NCBI RefSeq assembly: GCF_016428855.1
Contig: NZ_JAELTN010000018.1
Coordinates: 16,015-80,014 of the forward strand
Source: Pedobacter sp. ASV28
Lineage (GTDB): Bacteria > Bacteroidota > Bacteroidia > Sphingobacteriales > Sphingobacteriaceae
DNA length: 64,000 nucleotides
Direction: 5' to 3'
Shown piece by piece: positions 34,413 through 43,518 of this stretch; within the stretch, counting starts at the first letter, position 1, and each line of letters opens with the position of its first letter. Both the position numbers and the translations under genes were made by a program. Below the pieces are notes generated by a model, which was not told the DNA's origin, ran no database searches, and saw only the letters and a program-made list of their open reading frames with translations.

Positions 34413-36302
34413 TTAGACTTTGGTAATGATAAATTCTGTTCTTCTGTTCAGTTGTCTTCCTTCTTCGGTGGTATTGTTAAACTTAGGCTTACTTTCTCCA
34501 TAACCTTTGAAAGTTAATTGTTTACTTTCTATGCCATTTTTAATCAAAAAATCATAAACTGCCTTTGCACGGTTTTCAGATAGTTTTTGGTTGGCTTTTA
34601 CATCGCCTACATCATCGGTGTGTCCCTGAATTTCAATAACGATATTAGGATTGCTCTTTATCAGTTCAGTTAATAAATTGAGTTCTATGAGAGAGGCAGG
34701 TAAAAGTTCGTATTTGTTGGTATCAAAAAATACATTGTTCAGCATCACATTACTGCCTACGTTTATTTTATCTAGCAATATTTCAAATTCCAATGGCTTA
34801 TTGGCATCTGAATTTTTAATGTCGAAGTGTTTGGAATATAACATATAGCCATTGGCCATCACATTGAATGAATACTTTTCATCGGTGGGCATCACAGCCA
34901 TAAAATCACCTGTAGCTTTATCGGTATATTCATTATAGGCAGCTTCTTGCTTATTTAAATTAATAATCAGCACCGAGGCTTCCAGCGTTTCTTTAGTTTC
35001 TTTGTCCTTGATGATACCTTTTACATAGGTAACTGGAAGGGGTTTTAAGGCTTCAGGAAGCTTAAAACGATAAATATCTACATCACCAAAACCACCTTTT
35101 AAATCTGAGGAGAATAAGCCTTCTTTGCCATCGGCACTTACAATGAAACCAAATTCGTCATTAAAGGTATTGATGGGGTAGCCTAAATTAACAGCTTTTG
35201 AGAAAGTGCCATCTTCTTGCAAGCGACTGTAAAAAATATCTTTATTACCTAATCCAGGCCAACCATCAGAAGAAAAATAAAGTGTTTTTCCATCAGCATG
35301 TATAAATGGAGCAGCTTCATCATAGGGCGTATTTACATTGGGTCCCAAATTTACAGGGGCTGCCCAGTGCCCATCATCGTCAAGTGAAGATTTCCATATG
35401 TCGTAACCACCATATCCACCAGGCCTATTGCTCAAAAAATATAATGTACTGCCATCTGGGCTGATAGAGGGTTGTGATTCCCAGTTTTCAGAGTTCACTT
35501 TGTCGCCCAGGTTGAGGGGCTTGCTCCAATCATTGCCCTCTTTTTTACAAACATAGATGTCGCATCTGCCTAAACCATCAGGTCGGTTACATCCGGTAAA
35601 GAAGAGGTATCTGCCATCTGGAGATATAGATTGTGCCCCTTCATTATAATTAGGCGTATTGATATTATCACTTAAAGGAACAGCTTTCTGCCATTCATTA
35701 TTTTTTTTGGTTGAAGTATAGAAATCTTCATTTCCTTTTATATTTCTGGTAAAAATGATCGTTTGTCCATCGGCAGTTAGCGCAGGGAAATAGTCCCTGT
35801 ATTCACTATTGATATAATAGCCCATATTAAAGGGCTCATACGGAACGGGATTTTTAATGGCCACGAGAGAGAAATTACAATCATTGATGTATTTATGCGC
35901 TTTGTCGATGTATTTTTTATCTACATTAACATTCTTTTGAAGAAAAAGCTCAAAATTTCGTTTAGCCTGTTCATAATCTCCAGTCTGTAATTCGGTCTCT
36001 GCCAAAGTATAATACAGGCTAAAATCTTCTACTGGGGCAGCGGCAATGGCCTTTCTGTAATTTTCTTTAGCCTTATCTATAATTCTTAACCTTCTGTAGA
36101 TATCACCTAATTGTAAATAGGCCTTTTGAAATTTAGGGTCGAGCGTAACAGCAAGGTTGAGGTTTTTAAGTGCTTCGTCAAAAATATTCTGTCTAACGAA
36201 TTGCTGGGCATCATCATAACTACTTTGTGCTTTTTTTACCAAAGATTGTCCATAAACTAGATTGGCACAAAAAAGAAGGATCAATAAAAAGCAACTACGC
36301 AT
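34413..36302 (-). CDS. OmpA-family lipoprotein-like protein with TPR and PD40 repeats (PorE-like)
   Basis: 629 residues from ATG 36302, giving a standard signal peptide (MRSCFLLILLFCANLVYGQ); an ATG 21 bp upstream is possible. TPR repeats lie at about 20-120, then four to five PD40 beta-propeller blades (SPDGRYLFFTGCNRPDG, SPDGSTLYFLSNRPGGYGGYD in part), a carboxypeptidase-regulatory-like domain (GIIKDKETKETLEASVLI), and a C-terminal OmpA peptidoglycan-binding domain (IQGHTDDVGD, NRRTEFIITK). This order is that of PorE, a T9SS protein binding peptidoglycan; similar OmpA proteins occur outside T9SS. Confidence 0.8.
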   Translation of the reverse strand: MRSCFLLILLFCANLVYGQSLVKKAQSSYDDAQQFVRQNIFDEALKNLNLAVTLDPKFQKAYLQLGDIYRRLRIIDKAKENYRKAIAAAPVEDFSLYYTLAETELQTGDYEQAKRNFELFLQKNVNVDKKYIDKAHKYINDCNFSLVAIKNPVPYEPFNMGYYINSEYRDYFPALTADGQTIIFTRNIKGNEDFYTSTKKNNEWQKAVPLSDNINTPNYNEGAQSISPDGRYLFFTGCNRPDGLGRCDIYVCKKEGNDWSKPLNLGDKVNSENWESQPSISPDGSTLYFLSNRPGGYGGYDIWKSSLDDDGHWAAPVNLGPNVNTPYDEAAPFIHADGKTLYFSSDGWPGLGNKDIFYSRLQEDGTFSKAVNLGYPINTFNDEFGFIVSADGKEGLFSSDLKGGFGDVDIYRFKLPEALKPLPVTYVKGIIKDKETKETLEASVLIINLNKQEAAYNEYTDKATGDFMAVMPTDEKYSFNVMANGYMLYSKHFDIKNSDANKPLEFEILLDKINVGSNVMLNNVFFDTNKYELLPASLIELNLLTELIKSNPNIVIEIQGHTDDVGDVKANQKLSENRAKAVYDFLIKNGIESKQLTFKGYGESKPKFNNTTEEGRQLNRRTEFIITKV

Positions 36303-36386
36303 ACATCTAAAGTAAAAATCCATGATTTATAGAAATTTAGCTAAGCAAGTTACAAACAATTAGCAATTAACCAATTAATCAAAAAA

Positions 36387-37010
36387 CTAAGGAATATTAA
36401 GGAATTTATGGGTTTGTAATGAAATTTCCCATTTAGGATTGGCCATTACATAATCTACAATTAACGGAGTAACCGTACTGGCTTTTGACCATTCGGGCTG
36501 AAGGTAAAGCTTACAGTTTTCGCCTACCATTTCGGCATATCTTTCCGCCCATTCAAAATCACTTTTATTAAATACAATCACTTTTAGTTCATTAGCGAAT
36601 GGGGCAATATCGGGTCTTGGTTCCTTAAATTTCTTTGGTGATAAACAGATCCAATCCCAAGAACCTGATAACGGGTAGGCACCAGAAGTTTCTATGAAAG
36701 TAAGGATCTGCTGTTCCTGTAGTTTTTTGGTCAGATAGTCTAAATTATAGATTAAAGGTTCGCCACCGGTTACCACTACGGCCTTGCCAGGAAAAGTAGT
36801 TGCTTTTGCCACAATATCATCTACTTGGGTGAGTGGATGTAATTCGGCATCCCAGCTTTCTTTTACATCGCACCAATGACAACCTACGTCACAGCCACCT
36901 AGACGGATGAAATAAGCCGCCTTGCCCGTATTATATCCTTCGCCCTGTATCGTGTAAAACTCTTCCATTAAAGGAAGTAAGGTACCGTCTTCTGGTATTT
37001 GATGTGCCAT
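36387..37010 (-). CDS. queE: 7-carboxy-7-deazaguanine synthase QueE
   Basis: 207 residues from MAHQIPEDG; the 11 residues upstream in frame overlap the promoter box and are not family-like. Radical SAM cysteines Cys40, 44 and 47 (GGCDVGCHWCD), with EEFYTIQGEG before them and VVTGGEPL after. It converts carboxy-tetrahydropterin to 7-carboxy-7-deazaguanine on the route to preQ0 and queuosine. A YhhQ transporter for the same pathway is at 46 kb. Confidence 0.93.
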   Translation of the reverse strand: MAHQIPEDGTLLPLMEEFYTIQGEGYNTGKAAYFIRLGGCDVGCHWCDVKESWDAELHPLTQVDDIVAKATTFPGKAVVVTGGEPLIYNLDYLTKKLQEQQILTFIETSGAYPLSGSWDWICLSPKKFKEPRPDIAPFANELKVIVFNKSDFEWAERYAEMVGENCKLYLQPEWSKASTVTPLIVDYVMANPKWEISLQTHKFLNIP

Positions 37011-37026
37011 TTTGTAAATTAGTGTG

Positions 37027-37034
37027 CAAATATA
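37027..37034 (-). promoter_or_regulatory. -7 box for queE
   Basis: The minus strand reads TATATTTG (exact TAnnTTTG), 16 bp before the ATG at 37010. It rules out the longer start at 37043. Confidence 0.55.
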
Positions 37035-37056
37035 AGCATTCAATAAACCATATAAT

Positions 37057-37410
37057 ATGATTTGGGTAAAGGTTTTGTCAAAACAAGAGGTGTTGCCAAC
37101 TGATTTTGTGCTTCAGGTTAAGGCTAACGGGAAGAAAATATGCGTTATAAATCATCAACAAAAGTTATATGCTACACAGAACACTTGCCCACATGCAGGT
37201 GGAAATTTAAGTAGTGGTTGGTGTAAGAATGGGCATATTGTTTGTCCAATTCACCGTTATGAATATAACCTGGAAAATGGGAGAGGAGCAGAAGGACAAG
37301 GTGATTATATTAATATTTACCCTGTTGAGCTGAGGGACGATGGATTGTATGTAGGTTTTAAGGAAAGTTTATGGCAAAGATTTTTTAAGTTGCATTTACT
37401 GCTTGCGTAA
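37057..37410 (+). CDS. Rieske 2Fe-2S ferredoxin-like protein
   Basis: 117 residues. Iron-sulphur ligands are Cys44-Pro-His46 (NTCPHAGG) and Cys63-Pro-Ile-His66 (CPIHRYEY), the standard Rieske pair. No signal peptide, so a soluble electron carrier or small oxygenase component. Divergent from queE with only 46 bp between ATGs; no oxygenase partner is nearby. Confidence 0.9.
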   Translation: MIWVKVLSKQEVLPTDFVLQVKANGKKICVINHQQKLYATQNTCPHAGGNLSSGWCKNGHIVCPIHRYEYNLENGRGAEGQGDYINIYPVELRDDGLYVGFKESLWQRFFKLHLLLA

Positions 37411-37441
37411 ATTGAGAAATTCTTCCTAAAATTCCATTGCC

Positions 37442-37475
37442 AAAAAAAGCTGCTGTATTTATAAATACAGCAGCT
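37442..37475 (-). terminator. folD terminator: 28-bp perfect palindrome
   Basis: AGCTGCTGTATTTA (37448-37461) is followed directly by its exact complement TAAATACAGCAGCT (37462-37475). On the minus strand the hairpin runs into seven Ts (37442-37448 complement), a strong terminator 32 bp after the folD stop. On the plus strand there is no T tract. Confidence 0.85.
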
Positions 37476-37506
37476 CATATGAAATATTTTTAACAACTCG
37501 TAAATA

Positions 37507-38385
37507 TCAATAGATTTCTTTTCTTGCTGAAGCCAAAGTGTTTTTTAGCAGCCCAACAATAGTCATTAGGCCAACGCCACCTGGTACGGGTGTGATATAA
37601 GAAGATTTTTCAGCTACGTTTTCGAAATCGACATCCCCATATAATTTATAACCAGATTTTGTAGTGGTGGAAACTTCTCTATTGATGCCCACATCAACAA
37701 CAATAGCTCCAGGTTTTACCATATCGGCAGTAATAAAATTCTTTTTGCCAATTGCGGCAATAATAATGTCTGCCTGCAAAACTTGGTCTTTAAGGTCCTT
37801 GGTTTTACTGTGCGTTAAAGTCACCGTACAATTGCCGGGATTAGCATTACGGGCCATTAAGATGCTCATGGGGCTACCCACAATATTACTACGTCCAACC
37901 ACTACACAATGCATTCCGGTAGTGTCTATATGATATTCCTGTAACATGAGTAAGATGCCATAGGGAGTTGCCGGAATGTAACAAGGAAGATTACGCATCA
38001 TCCTGCCCAGGTTAATGGGATGAAAACCATCTACATCTTTCTTAGGGTCTATAGCTTCGGTTACTTTCTCAGGATCTATATGCTTGGGTAGCGGTAATTG
38101 AACAATTAGGCCATCTACGTCAGCATCAGCATTTATCTCTTCAATTTTTTCAAGCAGTTCTTGTTCACTAACCGTTTCATCGTAACGATATAAAGAAGAT
38201 TTAAAGCCTACTTTTTCGCAGTTTTTCATCTTGCTGGCTACATAAGTTTCGCTACCACCATCGTTCCCCACTAAAATGGCTACTAAATGTGGTTTTCTGC
38301 CCGTTTCTTTTAAGAAATCGGCAGCTTCTTCAGCAATTTGAACCTTAACTTTTTCCGATACGTATTTTCCGTCTAATAATTGCAT
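37507..38385 (-). CDS. folD: Methylenetetrahydrofolate dehydrogenase/cyclohydrolase FolD
   Basis: 292 residues. Blocks [60 protein letters not shown] and [11 protein letters not shown] are the classic FolD signatures. It is bifunctional in one-carbon metabolism: NADP-dependent oxidation and hydrolysis to 10-formyl-THF. The start is preceded by the heptamer repeat, in the same relative orientation as at kdsA. Confidence 0.97.
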   Translation of the reverse strand: MQLLDGKYVSEKVKVQIAEEAADFLKETGRKPHLVAILVGNDGGSETYVASKMKNCEKVGFKSSLYRYDETVSEQELLEKIEEINADADVDGLIVQLPLPKHIDPEKVTEAIDPKKDVDGFHPINLGRMMRNLPCYIPATPYGILLMLQEYHIDTTGMHCVVVGRSNIVGSPMSILMARNANPGNCTVTLTHSKTKDLKDQVLQADIIIAAIGKKNFITADMVKPGAIVVDVGINREVSTTTKSGYKLYGDVDFENVAEKSSYITPVPGGVGLMTIVGLLKNTLASARKEIY

Positions 38386-38394
38386 TTTATAAAG

Positions 38395-38462
38395 TATCTG
38401 GTAGCAAGTATCGAGTATCGAGATGGCAATAAGTCTTGCTACTAGATCCTCAAATCTTGATA
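38395..38462. repeat. Opposed 7-bp-period repeats between lepA and folD
   Basis: On the minus strand, reading into folD, units are CTCGATA, CTCGATA, CTTGCTA, CCAGATA (38422 down to 38395), ending 9 bp before the folD ATG. On the plus strand, units are CTTGCTA, CTAGATC, CTCAAAT, CTTGATA (38435-38462). The two halves face each other across 12 bp and can pair: 38398-38408 with 38435-38445, 10 of 11 bases. Confidence 0.65.
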
Positions 38463-38466
38463 CTAA

Positions 38467-40254
38467 TTAATCTAATTTTAAAACTGCCATGAATGCAGAT
38501 TGTGGTATTTCTACATTTCCTACCTGGCGCATCCGTTTTTTACCTTTTTTCTGTTTTTCCAATAATTTACGCTTACGGGAAATATCTCCACCATAACATT
38601 TGGCCGTTACATCTTTACGTAAGGCGCTCAATGTTTCGCGGGCAATAACTTTGGCTCCAATAGAAGCTTGTATTTTAATCTCGAATTGTTGGCGAGGAAT
38701 AAGTTCCTTTAGTTTTTCACAGATTTTTTTTCCAAAATCATAGGCATTGCTGCGATGGATTAAAGAAGATAAAGCATCAACCGGCTCATCATTTAAAAGC
38801 ATGTCTAAACGTACCAGATCAGATTTGCGGTAACCCACTTGATGGTAATCAAATGAGGCATAACCTTTGGATATCGTTTTGAGCTTGTCGTAGAAGTCGA
38901 ATACTATTTCGCCCATTGGCATTTCGAACACCAATTCTACACGATCGGAGGTGAGGTAAGATTGGTTAACAATAATCCCCCTTTTTTGTATACATAACGA
39001 CATTACAGGTCCTACAAACTCTGCTTTGGTAATGATATTGGCTTTAATGAAAGGTTCTTCAACCGAATCGAGTTTGCTCGGGTCAGGTAGATCAGAAGGA
39101 TTGTTTACAATAATTTCAGCTCCTTTTGTAGTATAGGCAATATACGATACGTTTGGTACCGTAGTAATTACGGTCATGTCAAATTCGCGTTCCAAACGTT
39201 CTTGTATAATTTCCATGTGTAGCATTCCCAAGAAACCACAACGGAAACCAAAGCCTAAGGCAGCAGAACTTTCAGGTTCGAAAACAATAGAAGCATCATT
39301 AAGCTGCAATTTATGCATGGCCTCGCGCAGCTCTTCAAAATCTTCGGTATCTACAGGATAAATTCCGGCAAAAACCATGGGTTTTACTTCTTCGAAACCT
39401 TGTATGGCATCGGCTGCAGGCCTATCAACGGTAGTAATGGTATCACCAACTTTAACCTCTCGCGCCTCTTTGATGCCAGAAATAATATAGCCTACATCAC
39501 CTGTTTTCACTACACTGCGTGGCGACATGTCCAGCTTCAAAATGCCTACTTCATCTGCAAGGTATTGTTTGCCGGTATTAATGAATTTTACCTTATCGCC
39601 TTTTTTGATTTGACCATTGACTACTTTGTAATAAGCAATAATACCTCTAAACGAGTTGAAAACCGAATCGAAAATCAATGCCTGTAGTTCTCCATCTGGA
39701 TTTCCAACGGGGGCTGGAACCCTGTCTACAATAGCTTGTAGGATATCGGAGATGCCCATGCCTGTTTTACCAGAAGCAGGAATAATCTCTTCTCTTTTAC
39801 AGCCAATCAGGTCTATGATCTGGTCCTTTACTTCCTCTGGCATGGCACCAGGTAAGTCCATTTTGTTTAGAATAGGAATAATTTCCAGGTCATGTTCTAG
39901 TGCCAAATAAAGGTTAGAAATGGTTTGTGCCTGTATGCCTTGAGAAGCATCAACAATAAGTAGTGCACCTTCACAGGCAGCTATGGAACGAGAAACTTCG
40001 TAAGAGAAGTCAACGTGCCCGGGTGTATCAATTAAGTTGAAGACATATTCTTCGCCGTCAACTTTGTAATTCATTTGTATGGCATGGCTTTTAATCGTGA
40101 TTCCACGTTCACGTTCCAGGTCCATATTATCTAACAATTGTGCTTGTGCCTCTCGTTGAGAAATGGTATTGGTATATTCTAATAAGCGATCGGCCAAAGT
40201 ACTCTTGCCGTGGTCTATATGTGCAATTATGCAGAAATTACGTATATTCTTCAT
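38467..40254 (-). CDS. lepA: Elongation factor 4 (LepA)
   Basis: 595 residues, normal LepA length. G1 [15 protein letters not shown]3 DTPGHVDF, G4 NKMDLPGA; the C-terminal LepA-specific domain ends [22 protein letters not shown] ribosome-binding GTPase that back-translocates stalled ribosomes. A -7 box lies 7 bp upstream of the ATG. Confidence 0.97.
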   Translation of the reverse strand: MKNIRNFCIIAHIDHGKSTLADRLLEYTNTISQREAQAQLLDNMDLERERGITIKSHAIQMNYKVDGEEYVFNLIDTPGHVDFSYEVSRSIAACEGALLIVDASQGIQAQTISNLYLALEHDLEIIPILNKMDLPGAMPEEVKDQIIDLIGCKREEIIPASGKTGMGISDILQAIVDRVPAPVGNPDGELQALIFDSVFNSFRGIIAYYKVVNGQIKKGDKVKFINTGKQYLADEVGILKLDMSPRSVVKTGDVGYIISGIKEAREVKVGDTITTVDRPAADAIQGFEEVKPMVFAGIYPVDTEDFEELREAMHKLQLNDASIVFEPESSAALGFGFRCGFLGMLHMEIIQERLEREFDMTVITTVPNVSYIAYTTKGAEIIVNNPSDLPDPSKLDSVEEPFIKANIITKAEFVGPVMSLCIQKRGIIVNQSYLTSDRVELVFEMPMGEIVFDFYDKLKTISKGYASFDYHQVGYRKSDLVRLDMLLNDEPVDALSSLIHRSNAYDFGKKICEKLKELIPRQQFEIKIQASIGAKVIARETLSALRKDVTAKCYGGDISRKRKLLEKQKKGKKRMRQVGNVEIPQSAFMAVLKLD

Positions 40255-40261
40255 CTTTGTG

Positions 40262-40269
40262 CAAAGATA
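40262..40269 (-). promoter_or_regulatory. -7 box for lepA
   Basis: The minus strand reads TATCTTTG (exact TAnnTTTG), ending 7 bp before the ATG at 40254. As for dnaB, the leader would be a few bases at most. Confidence 0.5.
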
Positions 40270-40500
40270 ACCTTTTTAGGCAAATTTAAGTGACCTTTAA
40301 AGGGCTTATGTTTAACATTTTGAAAAGCAAATATGGGGCGTGCGATCTATCGGAAGCCCAGCTTTCCATTTTTATCTTTTTGAGGAGTTGGTATTGTATA
40401 AACTTATAGGCTTTAAAACCTAGAATCTTATTTAAGATCAAGGCATCAAAAAGGATAACCACTGCAAGCTGGTTTATTTGATAGAAGCCATGGCTACTAT

Positions 40501-40932
40501 TTATGGCACAATACCTTTCATTCTTGAAAAAGGATAGCCATTACAGCCTTTTCTTGGGTTTTTCCTATCGGAAGCGGCTGTTTTCTCGGCCTCTTCATCT
40601 GTATTCGCTTTATAGGCCGTAAGGCAAAATCCCCATAACCATGGAGGCATATCTTCGAAGGTCATAAAATCTATTCTGGTGTATTTATTCGCATCAGCCT
40701 TATTTTTACTGTCATTTTTTGCAATCAGGTATTGCTCCTCTATATTCCATTTTATAATATGATAGTTGATGTTTGGGTGTTGTGTCCAAAGCGTGTCGTT
40801 AATGGAATATTTTATATCGTAATCATCAGCAAAATTACCTTTCATAAATGAAGGTATAGGTTGCTTTGTTTCTTGTGCCATGGGCAATTGACCAAAAAGC
40901 AAAAGGACTAAGGTTAATCTTATGGTTTTCAT
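40501..40932 (-). CDS. Secreted protein of unknown function
   Basis: 143 residues. Signal peptide to about 19 (LPMAQE). The mature part has no motif I recognise; it is acidic and aromatic (DTLWTQHPNINYHIIKWNIEE, in part; MPPWLWGFCLTAYKAN) with two cysteines. It overlaps the cutC stop by 4 bp (ATGA), so it is translated from the same message, downstream of cutC. Confidence 0.6.
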   Translation of the reverse strand: MKTIRLTLVLLLFGQLPMAQETKQPIPSFMKGNFADDYDIKYSINDTLWTQHPNINYHIIKWNIEEQYLIAKNDSKNKADANKYTRIDFMTFEDMPPWLWGFCLTAYKANTDEEAEKTAASDRKNPRKGCNGYPFSRMKGIVP

Positions 40933-41669
40933 TGATGGCGATTTAAGAGATCAACCAAATGTTTAACTATGCTTGTTGAGCTTTGTTCTATGCTATATTC
41001 ATCGGTAGCTTTTCCCATTTTACTTGCTTCATTGATAAATGACATTTGGCTTTTGACAAGTTCCCTTGCGGTGGTGTGAAAACTTTTGGCTTGGGTTTGA
41101 GTGGCAATAGCTAAAATGTTATTTGTGTTTATCCCACCGCCGGGCATGATTTCTATTCTTCCATTTGCTTGTTCAACCAATTTTGAAATGTTGGTCGCTC
41201 CAACATCAACATTTTCTTTACCTCCAGAAGTTAGGATTCTAACAAATCCAAGCTCAATAATTGCCTCTAATGCCACATTGAGGTTATGGCTCATGTCAAA
41301 GGCCCGGTGAAAAGCTACGGGTAAAGGGTGGGCTGTGTCAATGACCTGCCTACACCTATCTTTATCAATAGACCCATCGTAATTTAGCAGACCAGTTACC
41401 AGTCCATCACAGCCGAGTTGTTTTGCCATATGGATATCAATCAGCATGCTTTCAAATTCTGATTCGCTATAGAGAAAATCACCCCCTCTGGGTCTAATTA
41501 GAGGCCATGTTTCTAATTTAAGATGATCTAGGCACCATTTTATCTGTCCATAGCTGGGCGTGGTTCCGCCTTCGGCCAAATTGTTACAAAGTTCAATCCT
41601 AGAGGCACCGCCATTGGCGGCAGCCTTGGCAGATTCGATCGAGTTGGCACAGATTTCTAGTGTAAGCAT
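40929..41669 (-). CDS. cutC: CutC family protein (PF03932 barrel)
   Basis: 246 residues. It begins LEICANSIESAKAAANGGASRIELCNNLAEGG, in part, followed by IRPRGGDF, GLVTGLL and VAFHRAFDM, all CutC signatures of the TIM-barrel family. The old copper-homeostasis label is weakly supported; the biochemical role is unsettled. The stop-start overlaps on both sides (41669 with the asparaginase stop, 40929-40932 with the next gene) make a tight operon. Confidence 0.92.
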   Translation of the reverse strand: MLTLEICANSIESAKAAANGGASRIELCNNLAEGGTTPSYGQIKWCLDHLKLETWPLIRPRGGDFLYSESEFESMLIDIHMAKQLGCDGLVTGLLNYDGSIDKDRCRQVIDTAHPLPVAFHRAFDMSHNLNVALEAIIELGFVRILTSGGKENVDVGATNISKLVEQANGRIEIMPGGGINTNNILAIATQTQAKSFHTTARELVKSQMSFINEASKMGKATDEYSIEQSSTSIVKHLVDLLNRHQ

Positions 41670-42685
41670 TAGTAATAGCTCTTTCCCTTTAAGATCAAAT
41701 CCTGCTTTTTACTATCGCAAATGGCATAGGAGAAACCTTTTTGGATGGCATAAGCACCATATTCTCCGTTTTTATTGAGGGCTAGAAAACCCACCTGTAG
41801 TTTTTTTGTGCTTTTGTTTTTCTTATGGATAATTCTCATTACCGCTTCTTTGCAGGCTTCCTCCGGGCTGTAGCCCTGGCGCATCAGTTCAACAACCAAA
41901 AAAGAACCCACATTTCTCACTACTTCTTCTCCAACACCGGTAGACGTAGCACCACCAATCTCATTGTCAACATATAGCCCAGCGCCAATAATTGGACTGT
42001 CTCCGACACGGCCATGTAATTTATAGGCCATACCACTTGTGGTGCAGGCCCCTGCCATATTGCCACTGCTATCTAGGGCAAGCATTCCGATGGTATCATG
42101 ATTATATTGGTTTCCGGGCAGCATTTCAGGAGCAGCTTGGTCATATAGCTTATTCTCTATATTGCTTACTGGTTCATATTTTGCAGTTTTTAGCCATATT
42201 TCCCAATCTTTTTTACTTTTCTCGGTAAGTAGGTTTTCTTTTTTGAAGCCCTGTTCTAGGGCAAATTGTAATGCACCATTTCCAGCAAGCATTACATGAG
42301 GTGTTTTTTCCATTACCAGCCTGGCTACTGAGATGGGATGCTTGATCTGCTCTAGGGCGAGTACGGCGCCACAATTGCCCAAATGATCCATAATACTGGC
42401 ATCGAGCGTTACAATACCGTCCCTATCAGGTAGGCCTCCATAGCCTACCGATTGATTTTTGATATCGGCTTCGGCTACTTTAACACCTTGTTCAACCGCG
42501 TCAAGAGCATTACCATTGCGATTTAAGACTTTCCATGCATCGGCATTTGCAGCTACCCCAAAATCCCAGGTAGAGATCACGATAGGTTTATTGGGAGATT
42601 TCCCACTCAAAGTACATTTGCTGTTCAGCACAATAATACCAGTGGACAATGCCGTTGTTTTTATGAACCTTCTTCTGTTAAGCAT
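41669..42685 (-). CDS. N4-(beta-N-acetylglucosaminyl)-L-asparaginase (glycosylasparaginase family)
   Basis: 338 residues from MLNRRRFIKTTA, a Tat-type signal; this start also removes an overlap with the upstream gene. An N-terminal nucleophile hydrolase: YNHDTIGMLALD holds the autocleavage site with the catalytic threonine after HD, and GRVGDSPIIGAGLYVDNEIGG (in part) forms the substrate pocket. It should cleave the GlcNAc-Asn bond or act on asparagine-like amides in the periplasm. SKC at residue 24 could be a lipobox. Confidence 0.9.
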   Translation of the reverse strand: MLNRRRFIKTTALSTGIIVLNSKCTLSGKSPNKPIVISTWDFGVAANADAWKVLNRNGNALDAVEQGVKVAEADIKNQSVGYGGLPDRDGIVTLDASIMDHLGNCGAVLALEQIKHPISVARLVMEKTPHVMLAGNGALQFALEQGFKKENLLTEKSKKDWEIWLKTAKYEPVSNIENKLYDQAAPEMLPGNQYNHDTIGMLALDSSGNMAGACTTSGMAYKLHGRVGDSPIIGAGLYVDNEIGGATSTGVGEEVVRNVGSFLVVELMRQGYSPEEACKEAVMRIIHKKNKSTKKLQVGFLALNKNGEYGAYAIQKGFSYAICDSKKQDLILKGKSYY

Positions 42686-42695
42686 ATTAGAGGAT

Positions 42696-43496
42696 TTAGA
42701 TGATCTTAAAATCATCGGCATCTTTTAGAAATGGAAATTGTCTTCTGATTTTTTCGAGATCGGTATAATTGATGCTGAAAGTATATAGATCCTCGTCTTC
42801 AGGTTTATAATAAACGGTATTGCCCAAAGGGTCTATGCACATGGAGTGCCCACTGTGATAGACTTGGTTGCCATCATGTCCTACACGGTTAACGGCAACC
42901 ACATAGCTTTGATTTTCTATGGCCCTGGCGTGTATTAACGTACGCCAATGCGAAGAACGTTTATCTGGCCAACTGGCTACCAGTAATAAGATATCGTATG
43001 CTGCATTTTGATTTCTTAACCATACCGGAAAACGAAGGTCATAGCAAATGGCCAATCTAATTTTCCATCCCTTTAATTCAACAATCAAAGGTGCTTTTCC
43101 TGCTGTAAAGTGTTTATCTTCTTCTCCAAGCCCAAAAAGATGGTGCTTGTCGTAATATTGATATGCTCCATTGGGCAACATCCATATCATCCTGTTGTAG
43201 AATTTCCCATCTTCCTTTATGATCAGGCTTCCGGTAACCACACAATCGTAGGTGATAGCCGTTTTTTTGATCCATTGCATGGTTTTACCTTCCATGGTTT
43301 CGGCCAATTCAGCAGCCTTCATGGTGAAACCCGTATTGAACATTTCAGGGAGCACGATCAGATCTGTTTTTTCGCGTACACCAGCCGAAAGTCGCAATCC
43401 AATATTTTGTAGGTTCTTATCTATATTTTCCCAAAAAAGATAAGCTTGGAAAACAGTGATCTTTAAGTTCTGTATATTAAGGTAATGTGGTTCCAT
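42696..43496 (-). CDS. Omega-amidase/nitrilase-superfamily hydrolase (YafV-like)
   Basis: 266 residues. The nitrilase triad is Glu51 (LPEMFNTGF), Lys117 (YDKHHLF) and Cys151 (AICYDLRFP). The sequence resembles YafV and Nit2-type omega-amidases, which hydrolyse alpha-ketoglutaramate and alpha-ketosuccinamate. The next upstream gene on the strand is a methionine/glutamine-type aminotransferase whose amide keto acid product would be the natural substrate. Confidence 0.88.
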   Translation of the reverse strand: MEPHYLNIQNLKITVFQAYLFWENIDKNLQNIGLRLSAGVREKTDLIVLPEMFNTGFTMKAAELAETMEGKTMQWIKKTAITYDCVVTGSLIIKEDGKFYNRMIWMLPNGAYQYYDKHHLFGLGEEDKHFTAGKAPLIVELKGWKIRLAICYDLRFPVWLRNQNAAYDILLLVASWPDKRSSHWRTLIHARAIENQSYVVAVNRVGHDGNQVYHSGHSMCIDPLGNTVYYKPEDEDLYTFSINYTDLEKIRRQFPFLKDADDFKII

Positions 43497-43518
43497 GAGC
43501 GAACTATTAAATGGTTCT

